Assembly (NCBI RefSeq): GCF_004681965.1
Contig: NZ_SMLL01000007.1
Span: 62,001-126,000, forward strand
Reading direction: 5' to 3'
DNA from: Ramlibacter rhizophilus
GTDB taxonomy: Bacteria > Pseudomonadota > Gammaproteobacteria > Burkholderiales > Burkholderiaceae_C
DNA length: 64,000 bases
The notes under the pieces are model-generated. The model was given only the letters and a program-made list of their open reading frames with translations. It did not search any database and had not been told where the DNA came from. This document shows positions 16,717 through 25,418 of the stretch, piece after piece; position 1 is the stretch's first letter, and each line of letters begins with the position of its first letter. The position numbers and the translations under genes were made by a program.

Positions 16717-17697
16717 ATGTCATTCGCACTGTTCCGCGCCGGCAAGACGCTGCTGGCCTGCGCCACCTTCGCCCTCGCAACGGCCGCCTCAGCCCAGTCC
16801 TGGCCCAGCCGGCCGGTCGAGTGGGTCGTTCCCTACCCGGCCGGTGGCGGCACCGACGTGGTGGCCCGCACGCTCGGGCAGGCCATGTCGGCCACGCTGG
16901 GCCAGCCCCTGGTCATCGTCAACAAGCCGGGCGCGGCCACCAACATCGGCGCCGACTACGTGGCCCGCGCCAAGCCGGACGGCTACACGCTGCTGTCGGC
17001 CGACACGGCCACCCTGGCGGCCAACCCCTTCCTGTACGCCAAGCTCAGCTACAACGTGGAGAAGGACTTCGCGCCCGTGGGCCTCACCGTGCGCTTCCCC
17101 ATGATCCTGGTGGTGAACCCGCAGGTGCCCGCGAGAAACCTGGAGGAGTTCCGCGCCTGGCTCAAGACCGCCGGCGAGAAGGCCAACTACGCGACCCCGG
17201 GGGCGGGCAGTCCGCACCACCTGGCCACCGAGCTCTTCGCCGACCAGATCGAATCCAGGATGACGCACGTGCCCTACCGCGGCGCGGCGCCCGCGGTGCA
17301 GGACGTGGTGGCCGGGCAGGTGCCCTTCATGTTCGTGGACACCGCGAGCGGCCAGCAGTTCATCGCGAGCGGCAAGCTGCGTCCCATCGGCATAGCGAGC
17401 CCGCGCCGCGTGAAGAACTTCGAGAGCATTCCCACGCTGGCCGAGCAGGGCCTCAAGGGCTTCGAGGCCTATGCCTGGCAGGGCCTGGTCATGCCGGCCG
17501 GCACGCCGCCGGAGGTCATCGCCAAGACCAACGCCGCGCTGCTCAAGGCGCTGGACGCCACCGAGGTGAAGGCGCGCCTGCAGGTGCTCGGCCTGGAAGC
17601 CACGCCCAGCTCGCCGGCGCAGATGGCCGAGTACGCGGCCAAGGAGCGCGCCAAGTGGGGCCCCGTGATCCGCAGCAGCGGCATCAAGGTGGACTGA
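16717..17697 (+). CDS. Bug/TctC-family substrate-binding protein (aromatic-acid module)
   Basis: The 326-residue protein starts at an ATG preceded by AAAGGAGA. It has a signal peptide ending A-S-A-Q-S and the opening W-P-S-R-P-V-E-W-V-V-P-Y-P-A-G-G-G-T-D. K-P-D-G-Y-T-L-L and H-V-P-Y-R-G-A-A-P also mark it as Bug/TctC. It is the first gene of an operon continuing with MarR, a flavin monooxygenase, a DUF2783 protein and fumarylacetoacetase. It is therefore a good candidate for the periplasmic receptor of the aromatic acid catabolised by that module, such as a hydroxyphenylacetate (inference). A perfect palindrome lies in its promoter region. No membrane components of a tripartite transporter are adjacent. 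Confidence 0.92.
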   Translation: MSFALFRAGKTLLACATFALATAASAQSWPSRPVEWVVPYPAGGGTDVVARTLGQAMSATLGQPLVIVNKPGAATNIGADYVARAKPDGYTLLSADTATLAANPFLYAKLSYNVEKDFAPVGLTVRFPMILVVNPQVPARNLEEFRAWLKTAGEKANYATPGAGSPHHLATELFADQIESRMTHVPYRGAAPAVQDVVAGQVPFMFVDTASGQQFIASGKLRPIGIASPRRVKNFESIPTLAEQGLKGFEAYAWQGLVMPAGTPPEVIAKTNAALLKALDATEVKARLQVLGLEATPSSPAQMAEYAAKERAKWGPVIRSSGIKVD

Positions 17698-17703
17698 GCC
17701 GCC

Positions 17704-18210
17704 ATGCGCCCGGTCGCACCCCCCGTGCCCGAGGAGCCCGACGCGCCCACGCCGTCGCTGGACCGCACCCTGACCTGGCGCATGCACACCCTGCACAAGA
17801 TCACCGACCAGGAGAGCCTGCGCCGCTATCCGCTGGAGGCGGGGCTGTCGCTCAGTGACGGACGCTGCCTCACGGCCATCGGCTCCTTCGGCCCGCTCTC
17901 CGTCAATGAGCTGGCCCAGAAGGCCAACCTGAACAAGGCCCAGGCCAGCCGGGCCGCGCAATCGCTGGTGGACCAGGGCCTGGTGAAGAAGGTCGATGCG
18001 CCGCACGACGGGCGGGGCGTCCAGCTCAGTCTCACCGCCCGCGGGCGCAAGGCCTTCGCCCGCACCATGGCGCTGGTGGAACAGCGCAATCGCGAGATCT
18101 TCGGTTGCCTGAGCCCGCGCGAGCAGGAACAGCTCGCCGCGCTGCTGGATCGCCTCATCGCCCACGTGCAGCCCCCGCCGGGCGACGAGCCCGAGCCCGA
18201 GCCCGACTGA
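17704..18210 (+). CDS. MarR family transcriptional regulator
   Basis: The 168-residue protein has the MarR winged-helix arrangement. A first dimerisation helix (W-R-M-H-T-L-H-K-I) is followed by the helix-turn-helix L-S-V-N-E-L-A-Q-K-A-N-L-N-K-A-Q-A-S-R (about 65-85). The wing D-G-R-G-V-Q-L-S-L-T-A-R-G comes next, then C-terminal helices and a short acidic Glu/Pro tail. It starts 6 bp after the TctC stop and is followed after 12 bp by the monooxygenase, so it is a mid-operon regulator. MarR proteins of this kind commonly repress aromatic degradation operons and release DNA on binding the aromatic acid or its CoA ester. The palindrome at 16662-16675 is its likely site. Confidence 0.9.
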   Translation: MRPVAPPVPEEPDAPTPSLDRTLTWRMHTLHKITDQESLRRYPLEAGLSLSDGRCLTAIGSFGPLSVNELAQKANLNKAQASRAAQSLVDQGLVKKVDAPHDGRGVQLSLTARGRKAFARTMALVEQRNREIFGCLSPREQEQLAALLDRLIAHVQPPPGDEPEPEPD

Positions 18211-18222
18211 AACGCCACGACC

Positions 18223-19923
18223 ATGCACCAGCCCAGCGCCGAGCCGCGTCCTTCCCTCTACTACCGCTACCGGGTCCACGCGCCCTGGCTACCCGGCGCG
18301 CACGCGCCCGAGCCGCGCCACCGCGTGGCCGTCGTCGGCGCCGGCCCGGCCGGCCTGGTCACCGCGCTCAAGCTCGCGCAGCTGGGCGTGCCCAGCGTGG
18401 TGCTGAATGCAGAGCTGCAGGTGTCGCAGGGCAGTCGCGCCATCGTCTTCACGCGCCGCACCATGGAAATCCTGCACCAGCTCGGCGTGGCCGCACGCGT
18501 GCAGGAAGCGGGGCTGCCCTGGCGCTTCGGCAACTCGCACTACCGCGGGCAACGCGTGTTCCGCATGGACGCGCCGCACGGGGAGGACGAGCGCTTCTAC
18601 CCCATGACCAACCTGCAGCAGCAGTACCTGGAAGAGTTCCTGCTGGACGCTTGCGCCGCGCAACCCCTCGTCGAACTGCGCTGGGGCAACCGGGTGGTGG
18701 GCGTCGAGCCGCAGCCCGACCACGTGCAGCTGCAGGTGGACACGCCCGAAGGCCCCTACCCGCTGCAGGCCGACTGGGTGGTGGCCGCCGACGGCGGCCG
18801 CTCGGGCGTGCGCAGCGCCCTGGGCCTGCAGATGGAGGGCGCCTCCTACGAGGGCCTCTTCGTCATTGCCGACCTCCGCATCGAGCTGCCCCTGCCCACC
18901 GAGCGCCTGGCCTTCTTCGACCCGGACTGGAATCCCGGCAACACCATCCTCATGCACCGCGAGCCGCAGGGCATCTGGCGGGTGGACTACCAGCTTCCCG
19001 CCGGCGAGACGCCCGAGGAGGCGCTGCGCCCCGAGTCGCTCAGGCAGCGCATCGACGCGCAGCTCGCCATGATCGGCCACGCCGGAACGCCCTGGGAAAT
19101 GGACTGGTGCTCGGTCTACTCGGCGCGCACGCTCACGCTGCCCGACTACGTGCACCGCCGCGTGCTCTTCGCCGGCGACGCCGCGCACCTGCTGCCGATC
19201 TTCGGCGTGCGCGGCGCCAACACCGCCTTCCAGGACGCGCAGTCGCTGGGCTGGCACCTGGCCCTGGTGGTGCGCGGCCTCGCGGGCGAGCGGCTGCTGG
19301 CCAACTACAGCGCCGAACGCGTGGGCGCCGCGCGCGAGATCATCGAGGAGGCCGGCAAGAGCACGCGCTTCATGACGCCGCCCACGCGCGGCTTCCGGCT
19401 GCTGCGCAACGCCGTGCTCTCGCTGTCGCTCAGCGAGGAGTTCGTGCGGCCCCTCTACCACTGGCGCACCTCGCGGCCGCACGAGTACTCGCAGTCGGCC
19501 CTCAATGACCCGGGTGACGACAACACGCTGTTCCCCACCGGCCCGGGCCACGGGGCACCGCCGCGCGACGTGAAGCTCGGCCCCGATGAGCACCTGCTGG
19601 ACCACCTGGGCACGGGCTTCACGCTGCTGGTCGCGGGCGCGGCGGCCTTGACCGCGCCCATCCTCGACGCGCTGGCGTCCGCCCGCGCGACGGGCATGCC
19701 GCTCACCGTGATCGCGGTGGGTGCATCCTCGCCAGTGGAGGGTGCCGACCTCGCCCTGCCCGACGCCGACGGACGCGTGCGACGCCTCTACGGGATGGAG
19801 ACCGCCGGCGCCGCCTACCTGCTGCGACCCGACCAGCATGTCTGCGCGCGCTGGATCTCGCTCGACGCCACGCGCCTGGCGGCGGCCCTGCGCCACGTCG
19901 TGGCCCCGAAGGAGACGACATGA
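18223..19923 (+). CDS. FAD-dependent monooxygenase, MhpA/3-hydroxyphenylacetate 6-hydroxylase (MhaA)-like
   Basis: The 566-residue flavoprotein hydroxylase has the N-terminal FAD dinucleotide motif G-A-G-P-A-G (residues 39-44), and a second FAD-contact motif A-G-D-A-A-H-L-L-P-I-F-G near residue 317. A thioredoxin-like C-terminal domain is suggested by length and by the final 120 residues. This is the phenol-hydroxylase/MhpA architecture of enzymes that hydroxylate phenolic acids using NAD(P)H and O2. It overlaps the next gene, a 62-residue DUF2783 protein, by ATGA, and fumarylacetoacetase follows. From memory, P. putida U makes homogentisate from 3-hydroxyphenylacetate with a large flavoprotein MhaA and a small coupling protein MhaB, which fits this layout well. 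The exact substrate is inferred. Confidence 0.85.
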   Translation: MHQPSAEPRPSLYYRYRVHAPWLPGAHAPEPRHRVAVVGAGPAGLVTALKLAQLGVPSVVLNAELQVSQGSRAIVFTRRTMEILHQLGVAARVQEAGLPWRFGNSHYRGQRVFRMDAPHGEDERFYPMTNLQQQYLEEFLLDACAAQPLVELRWGNRVVGVEPQPDHVQLQVDTPEGPYPLQADWVVAADGGRSGVRSALGLQMEGASYEGLFVIADLRIELPLPTERLAFFDPDWNPGNTILMHREPQGIWRVDYQLPAGETPEEALRPESLRQRIDAQLAMIGHAGTPWEMDWCSVYSARTLTLPDYVHRRVLFAGDAAHLLPIFGVRGANTAFQDAQSLGWHLALVVRGLAGERLLANYSAERVGAAREIIEEAGKSTRFMTPPTRGFRLLRNAVLSLSLSEEFVRPLYHWRTSRPHEYSQSALNDPGDDNTLFPTGPGHGAPPRDVKLGPDEHLLDHLGTGFTLLVAGAAALTAPILDALASARATGMPLTVIAVGASSPVEGADLALPDADGRVRRLYGMETAGAAYLLRPDQHVCARWISLDATRLAAALRHVVAPKETT

Positions 19924-20108
19924 CACGCCCCTCACTTTCCCAGGCGGACCTGGAGCAGGTCTACGATCGCCTGGCCGAGGCCATCGACCAGGCCGGCGCT
20001 GAACGCAGCGAGCTGTTCCTGGTCAAGCTGGCCCTGCTGAACGCACAGGCGCTGGGCGATGCCCGGCAGTTCGCGGCTCACCTCGAGGCCGCCTTGCGCG
20101 ACCTCTGA
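19920..20108 (+). CDS. DUF2783 small protein, possible monooxygenase coupling protein (MhaB-like)
   Basis: The 62-residue, mostly alpha-helical protein starts inside the ATGA overlap with the monooxygenase gene. It resembles DUF2783 proteins, which regularly accompany this class of FAD monooxygenase. Visible features are L-S-Q-A-D-L-E-Q-V-Y-D-R-L-A and L-F-L-V-K-L-A-L-L-N-A, two amphipathic helices, with no signal peptide and no cysteine. A small coupling protein called MhaB is known for the two-component 3-hydroxyphenylacetate 6-hydroxylase of P. putida U. Size, position and translational coupling agree with the same role here, but sequence homology to MhaB was not checked. Confidence 0.75.
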   Translation: MTRPSLSQADLEQVYDRLAEAIDQAGAERSELFLVKLALLNAQALGDARQFAAHLEAALRDL

Positions 20109-20127
20109 ACACCCAGGAGACTTGACC

Positions 20128-21444
20128 ATGCACGCACTCAACGAAACCCACGATCCCCAGCTGCGCAGCTGGGTCGCCGCCGCCAACGCGCCCGACGCCG
20201 ATTTCCCGATCCAGAACCTGCCGCTGGCGGTGTTCCGCCGTCGCGGCTCGAACGAGCCCTGGCGCGGCGGCGTGGCCATCGGCGACCGCATCGTGGACCT
20301 GGCCGCCGCGGACCGCGCGCAGGTCTTCGATGGTGCGGCCGGCGAGGCCGTGCGCGCCGGCGCGCAGGACTCGCTGAACGCCCTCATGGCGCTTGGCGCC
20401 CCGGCCAGCAGCGCCTTGCGCCTGGCGCTCTCGCGCGCCCTGCGCGACGGCGCGGCGCAGCGCGGCGCGCTGGAGCCCTGCCTGGTGCCGCAGTCCGAGG
20501 CCGAGTACGCGCTGCCCGCGCGCATCGGCGACTACACGGACTTCTACACCTCGGTCCACCACGCCACCAACATCGGCCGCCAGTTCCGGCCCGACAACCC
20601 GCTGCTGCCCAATTACAAGTGGGTGCCCATCGGCTACCACGGCCGCGCGTCCAGCGTCATGGCCTCGCCGCACAGCTTCCGCCGCCCGCAAGGCCAGTCC
20701 ATGGCGCCGGGCGCCACGCAGCCGCAGCTGGGCCCGAGCAAGCGCCTGGACATCGAGCTGGAGCTGGGCATCTTCATCGGCGCCGGCAACGCGGCGGGCG
20801 AGCCCATCGCCATCACCGAGGCCGAGGAGCACGTCTTCGGCATCTGCCTGCTCAACGACTGGTCGGCCCGCGACATCCAGGCCTGGGAATACCAGCCCCT
20901 GGGCCCCTTCCTGTCCAAGAACTTCGCCACCACCATCTCGCCCTGGATCGTGACGCTGGAGGCCCTCGCGCCCTACCGCATGCCGCTGGATCGCCCGGCC
21001 GGCGACCCGCAGCCCCTGCCCTACCTGGACACGCCGGCCAATCGCGAGTCCGGCGCCTTCGACATCCAGCTGCAGGTGGAGCTGCAGACCCCGCGCATGC
21101 GCGAGACCGGCCAGCCCGGCGCGCAACTGTGCCGCACCAGCTACCGCCACGCCTACTGGACCGTGGCGCAGATGGTCACGCACCACACCGTCAATGGGTG
21201 CAACCTGCAACCGGGCGACCTGTTCGGCTCCGGCACGCTGTCGGGTCCCACGCCGGGCGAGGCTGGTGCGTTGGCCGAGCTGACCGAAGGCGGCAAGAAG
21301 CCGGTGCAGCTGCCCGGCGGTGAAACCCGCAGCTTCCTGGAAGACGGGGACACCGTGGTGCTGCGCGGCTGGTGCGAGAAGCCCGGTGCGGCGCGCATCG
21401 GCTTCGGCGAGTGCGTGGGAACGGTGCTGCCGGCCAGGACCTGA
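20128..21444 (+). CDS. fahA: Fumarylacetoacetase
   Basis: The 438-residue enzyme hydrolyses fumarylacetoacetate to fumarate and acetoacetate, the last step of homogentisate (tyrosine, phenylacetate-type) degradation. The N-terminal SH3-like domain is followed by the catalytic FAH domain. Metal and catalytic residues appear in [16 protein letters not shown], where the His is the general base, and in [13 protein letters not shown] and [10 protein letters not shown]. The ATG at 20128 follows AGGAGA by 7 bases. Length agrees with bacterial FahA (about 420-440). It lies 19 bp after the DUF2783 gene. Homogentisate dioxygenase and maleylacetoacetate isomerase are missing from the operon and must be elsewhere. 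Confidence 0.95.
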   Translation: MHALNETHDPQLRSWVAAANAPDADFPIQNLPLAVFRRRGSNEPWRGGVAIGDRIVDLAAADRAQVFDGAAGEAVRAGAQDSLNALMALGAPASSALRLALSRALRDGAAQRGALEPCLVPQSEAEYALPARIGDYTDFYTSVHHATNIGRQFRPDNPLLPNYKWVPIGYHGRASSVMASPHSFRRPQGQSMAPGATQPQLGPSKRLDIELELGIFIGAGNAAGEPIAITEAEEHVFGICLLNDWSARDIQAWEYQPLGPFLSKNFATTISPWIVTLEALAPYRMPLDRPAGDPQPLPYLDTPANRESGAFDIQLQVELQTPRMRETGQPGAQLCRTSYRHAYWTVAQMVTHHTVNGCNLQPGDLFGSGTLSGPTPGEAGALAELTEGGKKPVQLPGGETRSFLEDGDTVVLRGWCEKPGAARIGFGECVGTVLPART

Positions 21445-21476
21445 AGGGGGAGCATGGTGCGGGACAATCCGCGCCG

Positions 21477-22685
21477 GTGTCCGACTCCCTCCTGAGCTAT
21501 CGCCCTTTCGTCCAGCTGCTCGCGGCGCGCGTGCTCGCGGGCGCCGCCACGCAGATGACCATGGTGGCGGCGGCCTGGCAGATGTACCAGCTCACCGGCA
21601 GCGCGCTGGACCTCGGGCTGGTGGGCCTGCTGCAGTTCCTGCCCGTGCTGGTCTTCACGCTCCCGGCCGGGCACGTGGCCGACCGCTACCACCGGGCGCG
21701 CGTCATCGCCGCGGCGCAGTCCCTGCTGCTCGCCGCTGCCGCGGTGCTGTTGGCGGCCAGTGCCGGCGGCGCGCTGTCGCGCGAGCTGCTGTTCGGCGTG
21801 TCCGTGCTGCTGGGGACGGCGCGCACCTTCCAGGCCCCGGCGCAGCAGTCCATGGTGCCGAGCCTGGTGCCGCCTTCCCTGCTCGCGCGTGCCATGGCCA
21901 TGAGCTCGGGCGGCAACCAGGTCGCGGTGATCGGCGGGCCGGCCCTGGCCGGGCTGCTGTTTCTCGGCAGCGGAACGGCCGTGTACGCGCTGGCGGCGCT
22001 GATGCTGCTGGGCGCGATGGTCGCGGTGCTGCGGCTGCAGGACCGCCGCGTGGTCTCGACCGACCCGCCGACGCTGCACGCCATGCTGGCCGGCGTGCGT
22101 TTCGTGTGGCAACGCAAGACGCTGCTGGGCGCCGTGTCGCTGGACCTCATGGCCGTGCTGTTCGGCGGCGCCACCGCGCTGCTGCCCATCTTCGCGCAGG
22201 ACGTGCTGCACGTCGGGCCCGCGGGCCTGGGCGCGCTGCGTTCGGCGCCGGCCGTGGGCGCGCTGCTCGTCTCGCTGGCACTCGCGCGTTTTCCGATCCG
22301 CGTGCGCGTGGGGCGCTGGCTGCTGCTGTCGGTCGCGGCCTATGGCGTGTGCATGCTGGTCTTCGGCCTGTCGACCACGTTCTGGCTCTCCCTGCTCGCA
22401 CTGGCCCTCTCGGGCGGCTTCGACATGGTGAGCGTGGTGGTCCGCCAGACCCTGGTGCAGATGGACACGCCCGATGCCATGCGCGGACGCGTGGGCGCGG
22501 TCAACTCCATGTTCATCGGCGCCAGCAACCAGCTCGGCGAATTCGAGTCCGGCGTGACGGCGGCCCTGCTGGGCGCGGTCGGCTCGGTGGTGCTCGGCGG
22601 CGTGGCGACGCTGGCCATCGTGGCCGCCTGGAGCCGGCTGTTTCCCGGCCTGGCGCAGCGGCAGCGCTTCGAGGAGGGGGGCTGA
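21477..22685 (+). CDS. MFS transporter, EntS-like
   Basis: This 402-residue, 12-helix MFS protein is similar in layout to the EntS/DHA3 group of efflux carriers. [10 protein letters not shown] is followed by M-V-A-A-A-W-Q-M-Y near the N terminus, and the loop motif [11 protein letters not shown] after helix 2 is conserved. The second bundle contains [12 protein letters not shown], characteristic of this group. The frame is open from 21372, but that would overlap the end of fahA by 73 bp; GTG at 21477 gives the expected N terminus. A GACAAT hexamer lies just upstream, so the message may be nearly leaderless. A siderophore or drug export role is typical; no siderophore genes are present. Confidence 0.85.
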   Translation: MSDSLLSYRPFVQLLAARVLAGAATQMTMVAAAWQMYQLTGSALDLGLVGLLQFLPVLVFTLPAGHVADRYHRARVIAAAQSLLLAAAAVLLAASAGGALSRELLFGVSVLLGTARTFQAPAQQSMVPSLVPPSLLARAMAMSSGGNQVAVIGGPALAGLLFLGSGTAVYALAALMLLGAMVAVLRLQDRRVVSTDPPTLHAMLAGVRFVWQRKTLLGAVSLDLMAVLFGGATALLPIFAQDVLHVGPAGLGALRSAPAVGALLVSLALARFPIRVRVGRWLLLSVAAYGVCMLVFGLSTTFWLSLLALALSGGFDMVSVVVRQTLVQMDTPDAMRGRVGAVNSMFIGASNQLGEFESGVTAALLGAVGSVVLGGVATLAIVAAWSRLFPGLAQRQRFEEGG

Positions 22686-22774
22686 AGGCAGGGGCGGCGG
22701 CCTTGCGCCGGCAGCCCTCGGGCGATGGATTTACCATCCCGGTTTCCCCCGAGTCCCTCCGAGCGAGACAACGC

Positions 22775-24214
22775 ATGACCTACCCCAACACCCAGCTCTT
22801 CATCGATGGCCAGTGGCAGGACCCCGCCGAGGGTCGCAGCCTGCCCGTGTTCAACCCCGCCACCGGCCAGGAGATCGGCCGCGTCGCGCATGCCACCAAG
22901 GTGGACCTGGACAAGGCCCTGGCTGCCGCGCAGAAGGGCTTCGAGACCTGGCGCGACATGACCGCCGCCGAGCGCAGCAAGATCATGCGCAAGGCCGCCG
23001 GCTTCATGCGCGAGCGGGCCGAGGCCATCGGCCGCCTCATCACGCAGGAGCAGGGCAAGCCGCTGGTCGAAGCCAAGGGCGAGGCCCTGGCAGCGGCCGA
23101 CATCATCGAGTGGTTTGCCGAAGAGGGTTTCCGCGTGTACGGGCGCATCGTGCCCTCGCGCCACAACATCGCCATCCGCCAGATGGTGCTGAAGGACCCC
23201 GTGGGCCCGGTGGCCGCCTTCACGCCCTGGAACTTCCCCATCAACCAGGTGGTGCGCAAGGTCGGCGCCGCGCTGGCGGCGGGCTGCTCCATGCTGGTGA
23301 AGGCGCCGGAGGAGACGCCGGCCGGTCCGGCCGCGCTGATCCAGGCCTTCGCCGACGCCGGCATTCCGCCCGGCGTGCTGGGCCTGGTGTATGGCAACCC
23401 GGCGGAGATCTCCAGCTACCTCATTCCGCACCCCACCATCCGCAAGATCACCTTCACCGGCTCCACGCCAGTGGGCAAGCAGCTGGCAGCCATGGCCGGC
23501 CAGCACATGAAGCGCGTGACCATGGAGCTGGGCGGCCATGCGCCGGTGATCGTCTGCGAGGACGCCGACATCGCCCTGGCGGTGAAATCCGCCGGCGCGG
23601 CCAAGTTCCGCAATGCCGGCCAGGTCTGCATTTCCCCCACGCGCTTCCTGGTGCACGAGAGCGTGCGCGACGAGTTCGCGCAGGCGCTGGCCCAGCATGC
23701 GCAGGGCCTGAAGGTGGGCGACGGCCTGGCCGAGGGCACGCAGATGGGGCCGCTGGCCAACCCGCGCCGCCTCACGGCGATGGCCGAGTTCACGCAGGAC
23801 GCGGTGGAGCGTGGCGCCAAGGTGCTGGCCGGCGGTGAGCGCATCGGCAAGGACGGCAACTTCTGGCAGCCCACCATCCTGCAGGACGTGCCGCTGGAGG
23901 CGCGCATCTTCAACGACGAGCCCTTCGGCCCCCTGGCCGCCATCCGCAGCTTCAGCCGGCTGGAAGACGCCATCGCCGAATCCAACCGCCTGCCCTACGG
24001 CCTGGCCGGCTACGCCTTCACCCGCTCGCTCAAGAACGCCGACCTGCTGTCGCGCCGGGTGGAAGTGGGCATGCTGTGGATCAACATGCCGGCCCTGCCC
24101 TCGGCCGAGATGCCCTTCGGTGGCGTCAAGGATTCCGGCTACGGCTCCGAAGGCGGGCCGGAGGCGCTGGAGGCCTACCTCAACGCGCGTGCCGTCTCCG
24201 TCATGAACGTCTGA
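22775..24214 (+). CDS. NAD(P)-dependent aldehyde dehydrogenase, succinate-semialdehyde dehydrogenase-like
   Basis: The 479-residue aldehyde dehydrogenase has [10 protein letters not shown] (about residue 150), the cofactor loop F-T-G-S-T-P-V-G-K, and the general-base glutamate in M-E-L-G-G-H-A-P. The catalytic cysteine is in N-A-G-Q-V-C-I-S (about residue 286), and E-P-F-G-P-L lies near 385. The subgroup with [16 protein letters not shown] is usually annotated as NAD-dependent succinate-semialdehyde dehydrogenase, but related enzymes oxidise ketoglutarate semialdehyde and other aldehydes. It stands alone, 89 bp after the MFS gene and followed by palindromic repeats, so no pathway context constrains the substrate. 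Confidence 0.9.
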   Translation: MTYPNTQLFIDGQWQDPAEGRSLPVFNPATGQEIGRVAHATKVDLDKALAAAQKGFETWRDMTAAERSKIMRKAAGFMRERAEAIGRLITQEQGKPLVEAKGEALAAADIIEWFAEEGFRVYGRIVPSRHNIAIRQMVLKDPVGPVAAFTPWNFPINQVVRKVGAALAAGCSMLVKAPEETPAGPAALIQAFADAGIPPGVLGLVYGNPAEISSYLIPHPTIRKITFTGSTPVGKQLAAMAGQHMKRVTMELGGHAPVIVCEDADIALAVKSAGAAKFRNAGQVCISPTRFLVHESVRDEFAQALAQHAQGLKVGDGLAEGTQMGPLANPRRLTAMAEFTQDAVERGAKVLAGGERIGKDGNFWQPTILQDVPLEARIFNDEPFGPLAAIRSFSRLEDAIAESNRLPYGLAGYAFTRSLKNADLLSRRVEVGMLWINMPALPSAEMPFGGVKDSGYGSEGGPEALEAYLNARAVSVMNV

Positions 24215-24218
24215 CGGC

Positions 24219-24322
24219 CTCTCCTTCCCCCTCTGGGGGAAGGCCGGGATGGGGGCCACGCCCGAAGTGGCGTTGTCGACGCGCCAGCCCCCGCCCCAGC
24301 CCTCCCCCAGCGGGGGAGGGGG
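24219..24322. repeat. Intergenic palindromic repeat, family A (copy 1)
   Basis: Two GC-rich segments, CTTCCCCCTCTGGGGGAAGG with GGGATGGGGGCC (24224-24256) and CCCCAGCCCTCCCCCAGCGGGGGAGGGGG (24294-24322, with its own dyad), fill the gap between two convergent genes. A second copy with the same two modules in the opposite order lies at 43999-44079. Each module can form a strong hairpin and may act as a transcription end or a REP-type element. Confidence 0.7.
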
Positions 24323-24325
24323 TGT

Positions 24326-25333
24326 TCATCCGAGCACGAGCTTCGCCGCCCAGGCGTACAGCGGAATCCCCAGCAGCAGGTTCAGCGGGAAGGTGATTCC
24401 CAGCGACAGCCCGAAGTACAGCGAAGGGTTGGCTTCCGGCACCGCCTGGCGCAGCACGGCCGGCACCACGATGTACGAGGCGCTGGCCGACAGCACCATG
24501 AGGATGGCCGCGTCGCCGGCCGGCATGCCCAGCAGCGTGGCCAGCGCGAGCGCCAGCGCCGCATGCACCAGCGGGCCACCGATGGCATAGGCCACCAGCA
24601 CCGGCGAGCTCTGGCGCGCGGTGGAGAAGTTGCGCGCCACGAGCAGGCCCATGTCCAGCAGGAAGAAGGCCAGCATGCCCTTGAACAGGTCGCCGGAGAA
24701 GGGCTGCATCACGGCCTTGCCGGCGTCCCCGCTCAGCCAGCCGATGGCCATGGCGCCCAGCAGGAGCAGTTGGGCGCCGTCGGTGAAGGACTCGTGCAGG
24801 ATCTTGCCCAGTGGCGTGCGCGAGCCGCCCCCGCCGACCAGCGCCGCCGTGCCGCCACCGGCGACCACCAGCGCGGGTGCGGCCTGGCGCTGGCGCAGCG
24901 AGTTCGCCAGCAGCACGGCCATGATGATGGCCGGCGACTCCATCAGCACCATGGCCGCCGTCATGTGACCGCCCGGCGCCATGCCCTGCGCCTCCAGCAC
25001 CTGCATGGCCGTCACGAAGGTCACCGCGCTCACCGAACCGTAGGACGCCGCCACCGCGGCCGCGTCGAAGGGAGCGACGTGGCGGCGCAGGAAGGCGTAG
25101 CCCAGCGCCGGAACGAGGAAGGCCATGAACACCGCCGCGGCCAGGCTCAGGGCCACGCCCGCGCTCAGCCCGGTCGCGGCCAGGGCGAAGCCGCCCTTCA
25201 GGCCCAGGGCCATGAGCAGGTAGAGCGACAGGAACTTGGCGATGGCCGGCGGGATTTCGAGGTTGGAGCGCAGCGCGCCGGCGAGGACTCCGACCAGGAA
25301 GAAGAGCAGGGCCGGATCGAGAAGGGTGGACAT
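24326..25333 (-). CDS. Sodium-dependent bicarbonate transporter (SbtA) family permease
   Basis: This 335-residue integral membrane protein has about ten hydrophobic helices and matches the SbtA-like (PF05982) family. Recognised stretches are the start L-D-P-A-L-L-F-F-L-V-G-V and L-L-M-A-L-G-L-K-G-G. In the middle lie S-Y-G-S-V-S-A-V-T-F and M-E-S-P-A-I-I-M-A-V-L, which form the conserved core of the transporter. The C-terminal L-S-A-S-A-S-Y-I-V-V-P-A is also conserved. Cyanobacterial SbtA imports bicarbonate with sodium; many proteobacterial members are uncharacterised. It is transcribed away from a CbbR-like LysR gene over an 85-bp region containing dyads, and no SbtB or Rubisco gene is adjacent. 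Confidence 0.88.
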   Translation of the reverse strand: MSTLLDPALLFFLVGVLAGALRSNLEIPPAIAKFLSLYLLMALGLKGGFALAATGLSAGVALSLAAAVFMAFLVPALGYAFLRRHVAPFDAAAVAASYGSVSAVTFVTAMQVLEAQGMAPGGHMTAAMVLMESPAIIMAVLLANSLRQRQAAPALVVAGGGTAALVGGGGSRTPLGKILHESFTDGAQLLLLGAMAIGWLSGDAGKAVMQPFSGDLFKGMLAFFLLDMGLLVARNFSTARQSSPVLVAYAIGGPLVHAALALALATLLGMPAGDAAILMVLSASASYIVVPAVLRQAVPEANPSLYFGLSLGITFPLNLLLGIPLYAWAAKLVLG

Positions 25334-25361
25334 GATGAGTTCTCCTGCCCGGCATCGTAGG

Positions 25362-25403
25362 GGTTGACCCTGATTCCGTAAAATCGATTGTCAACCGTCA
25401 ATC
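25362..25403. promoter_or_regulatory. Divergent sbtA/LysR control region with nested dyads
   Basis: GGTTGAC (25362-25368) and GTCAACC (25390-25396) form a perfect 7-bp inverted repeat with 21 bases between. A second dyad, GATTG-N8-CAATC (25386-25403), overlaps its right arm. LysR-type regulators commonly bind such ATTG-N-CAAT dyads between their own gene and the divergent target. On the minus strand TTGACG and TTGACA hexamers could serve as -35 elements for the permease. Confidence 0.5.
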
Positions 25404-25418
25404 CATAGAGGATTCTCG

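Noticed and set aside
21372..21476. Upstream extension of the MFS gene to ATG at 21372
   Set aside because: It would overlap the fahA coding end by 73 bp and add a hydrophilic Arg/Gly-rich stretch that is not part of MFS proteins.
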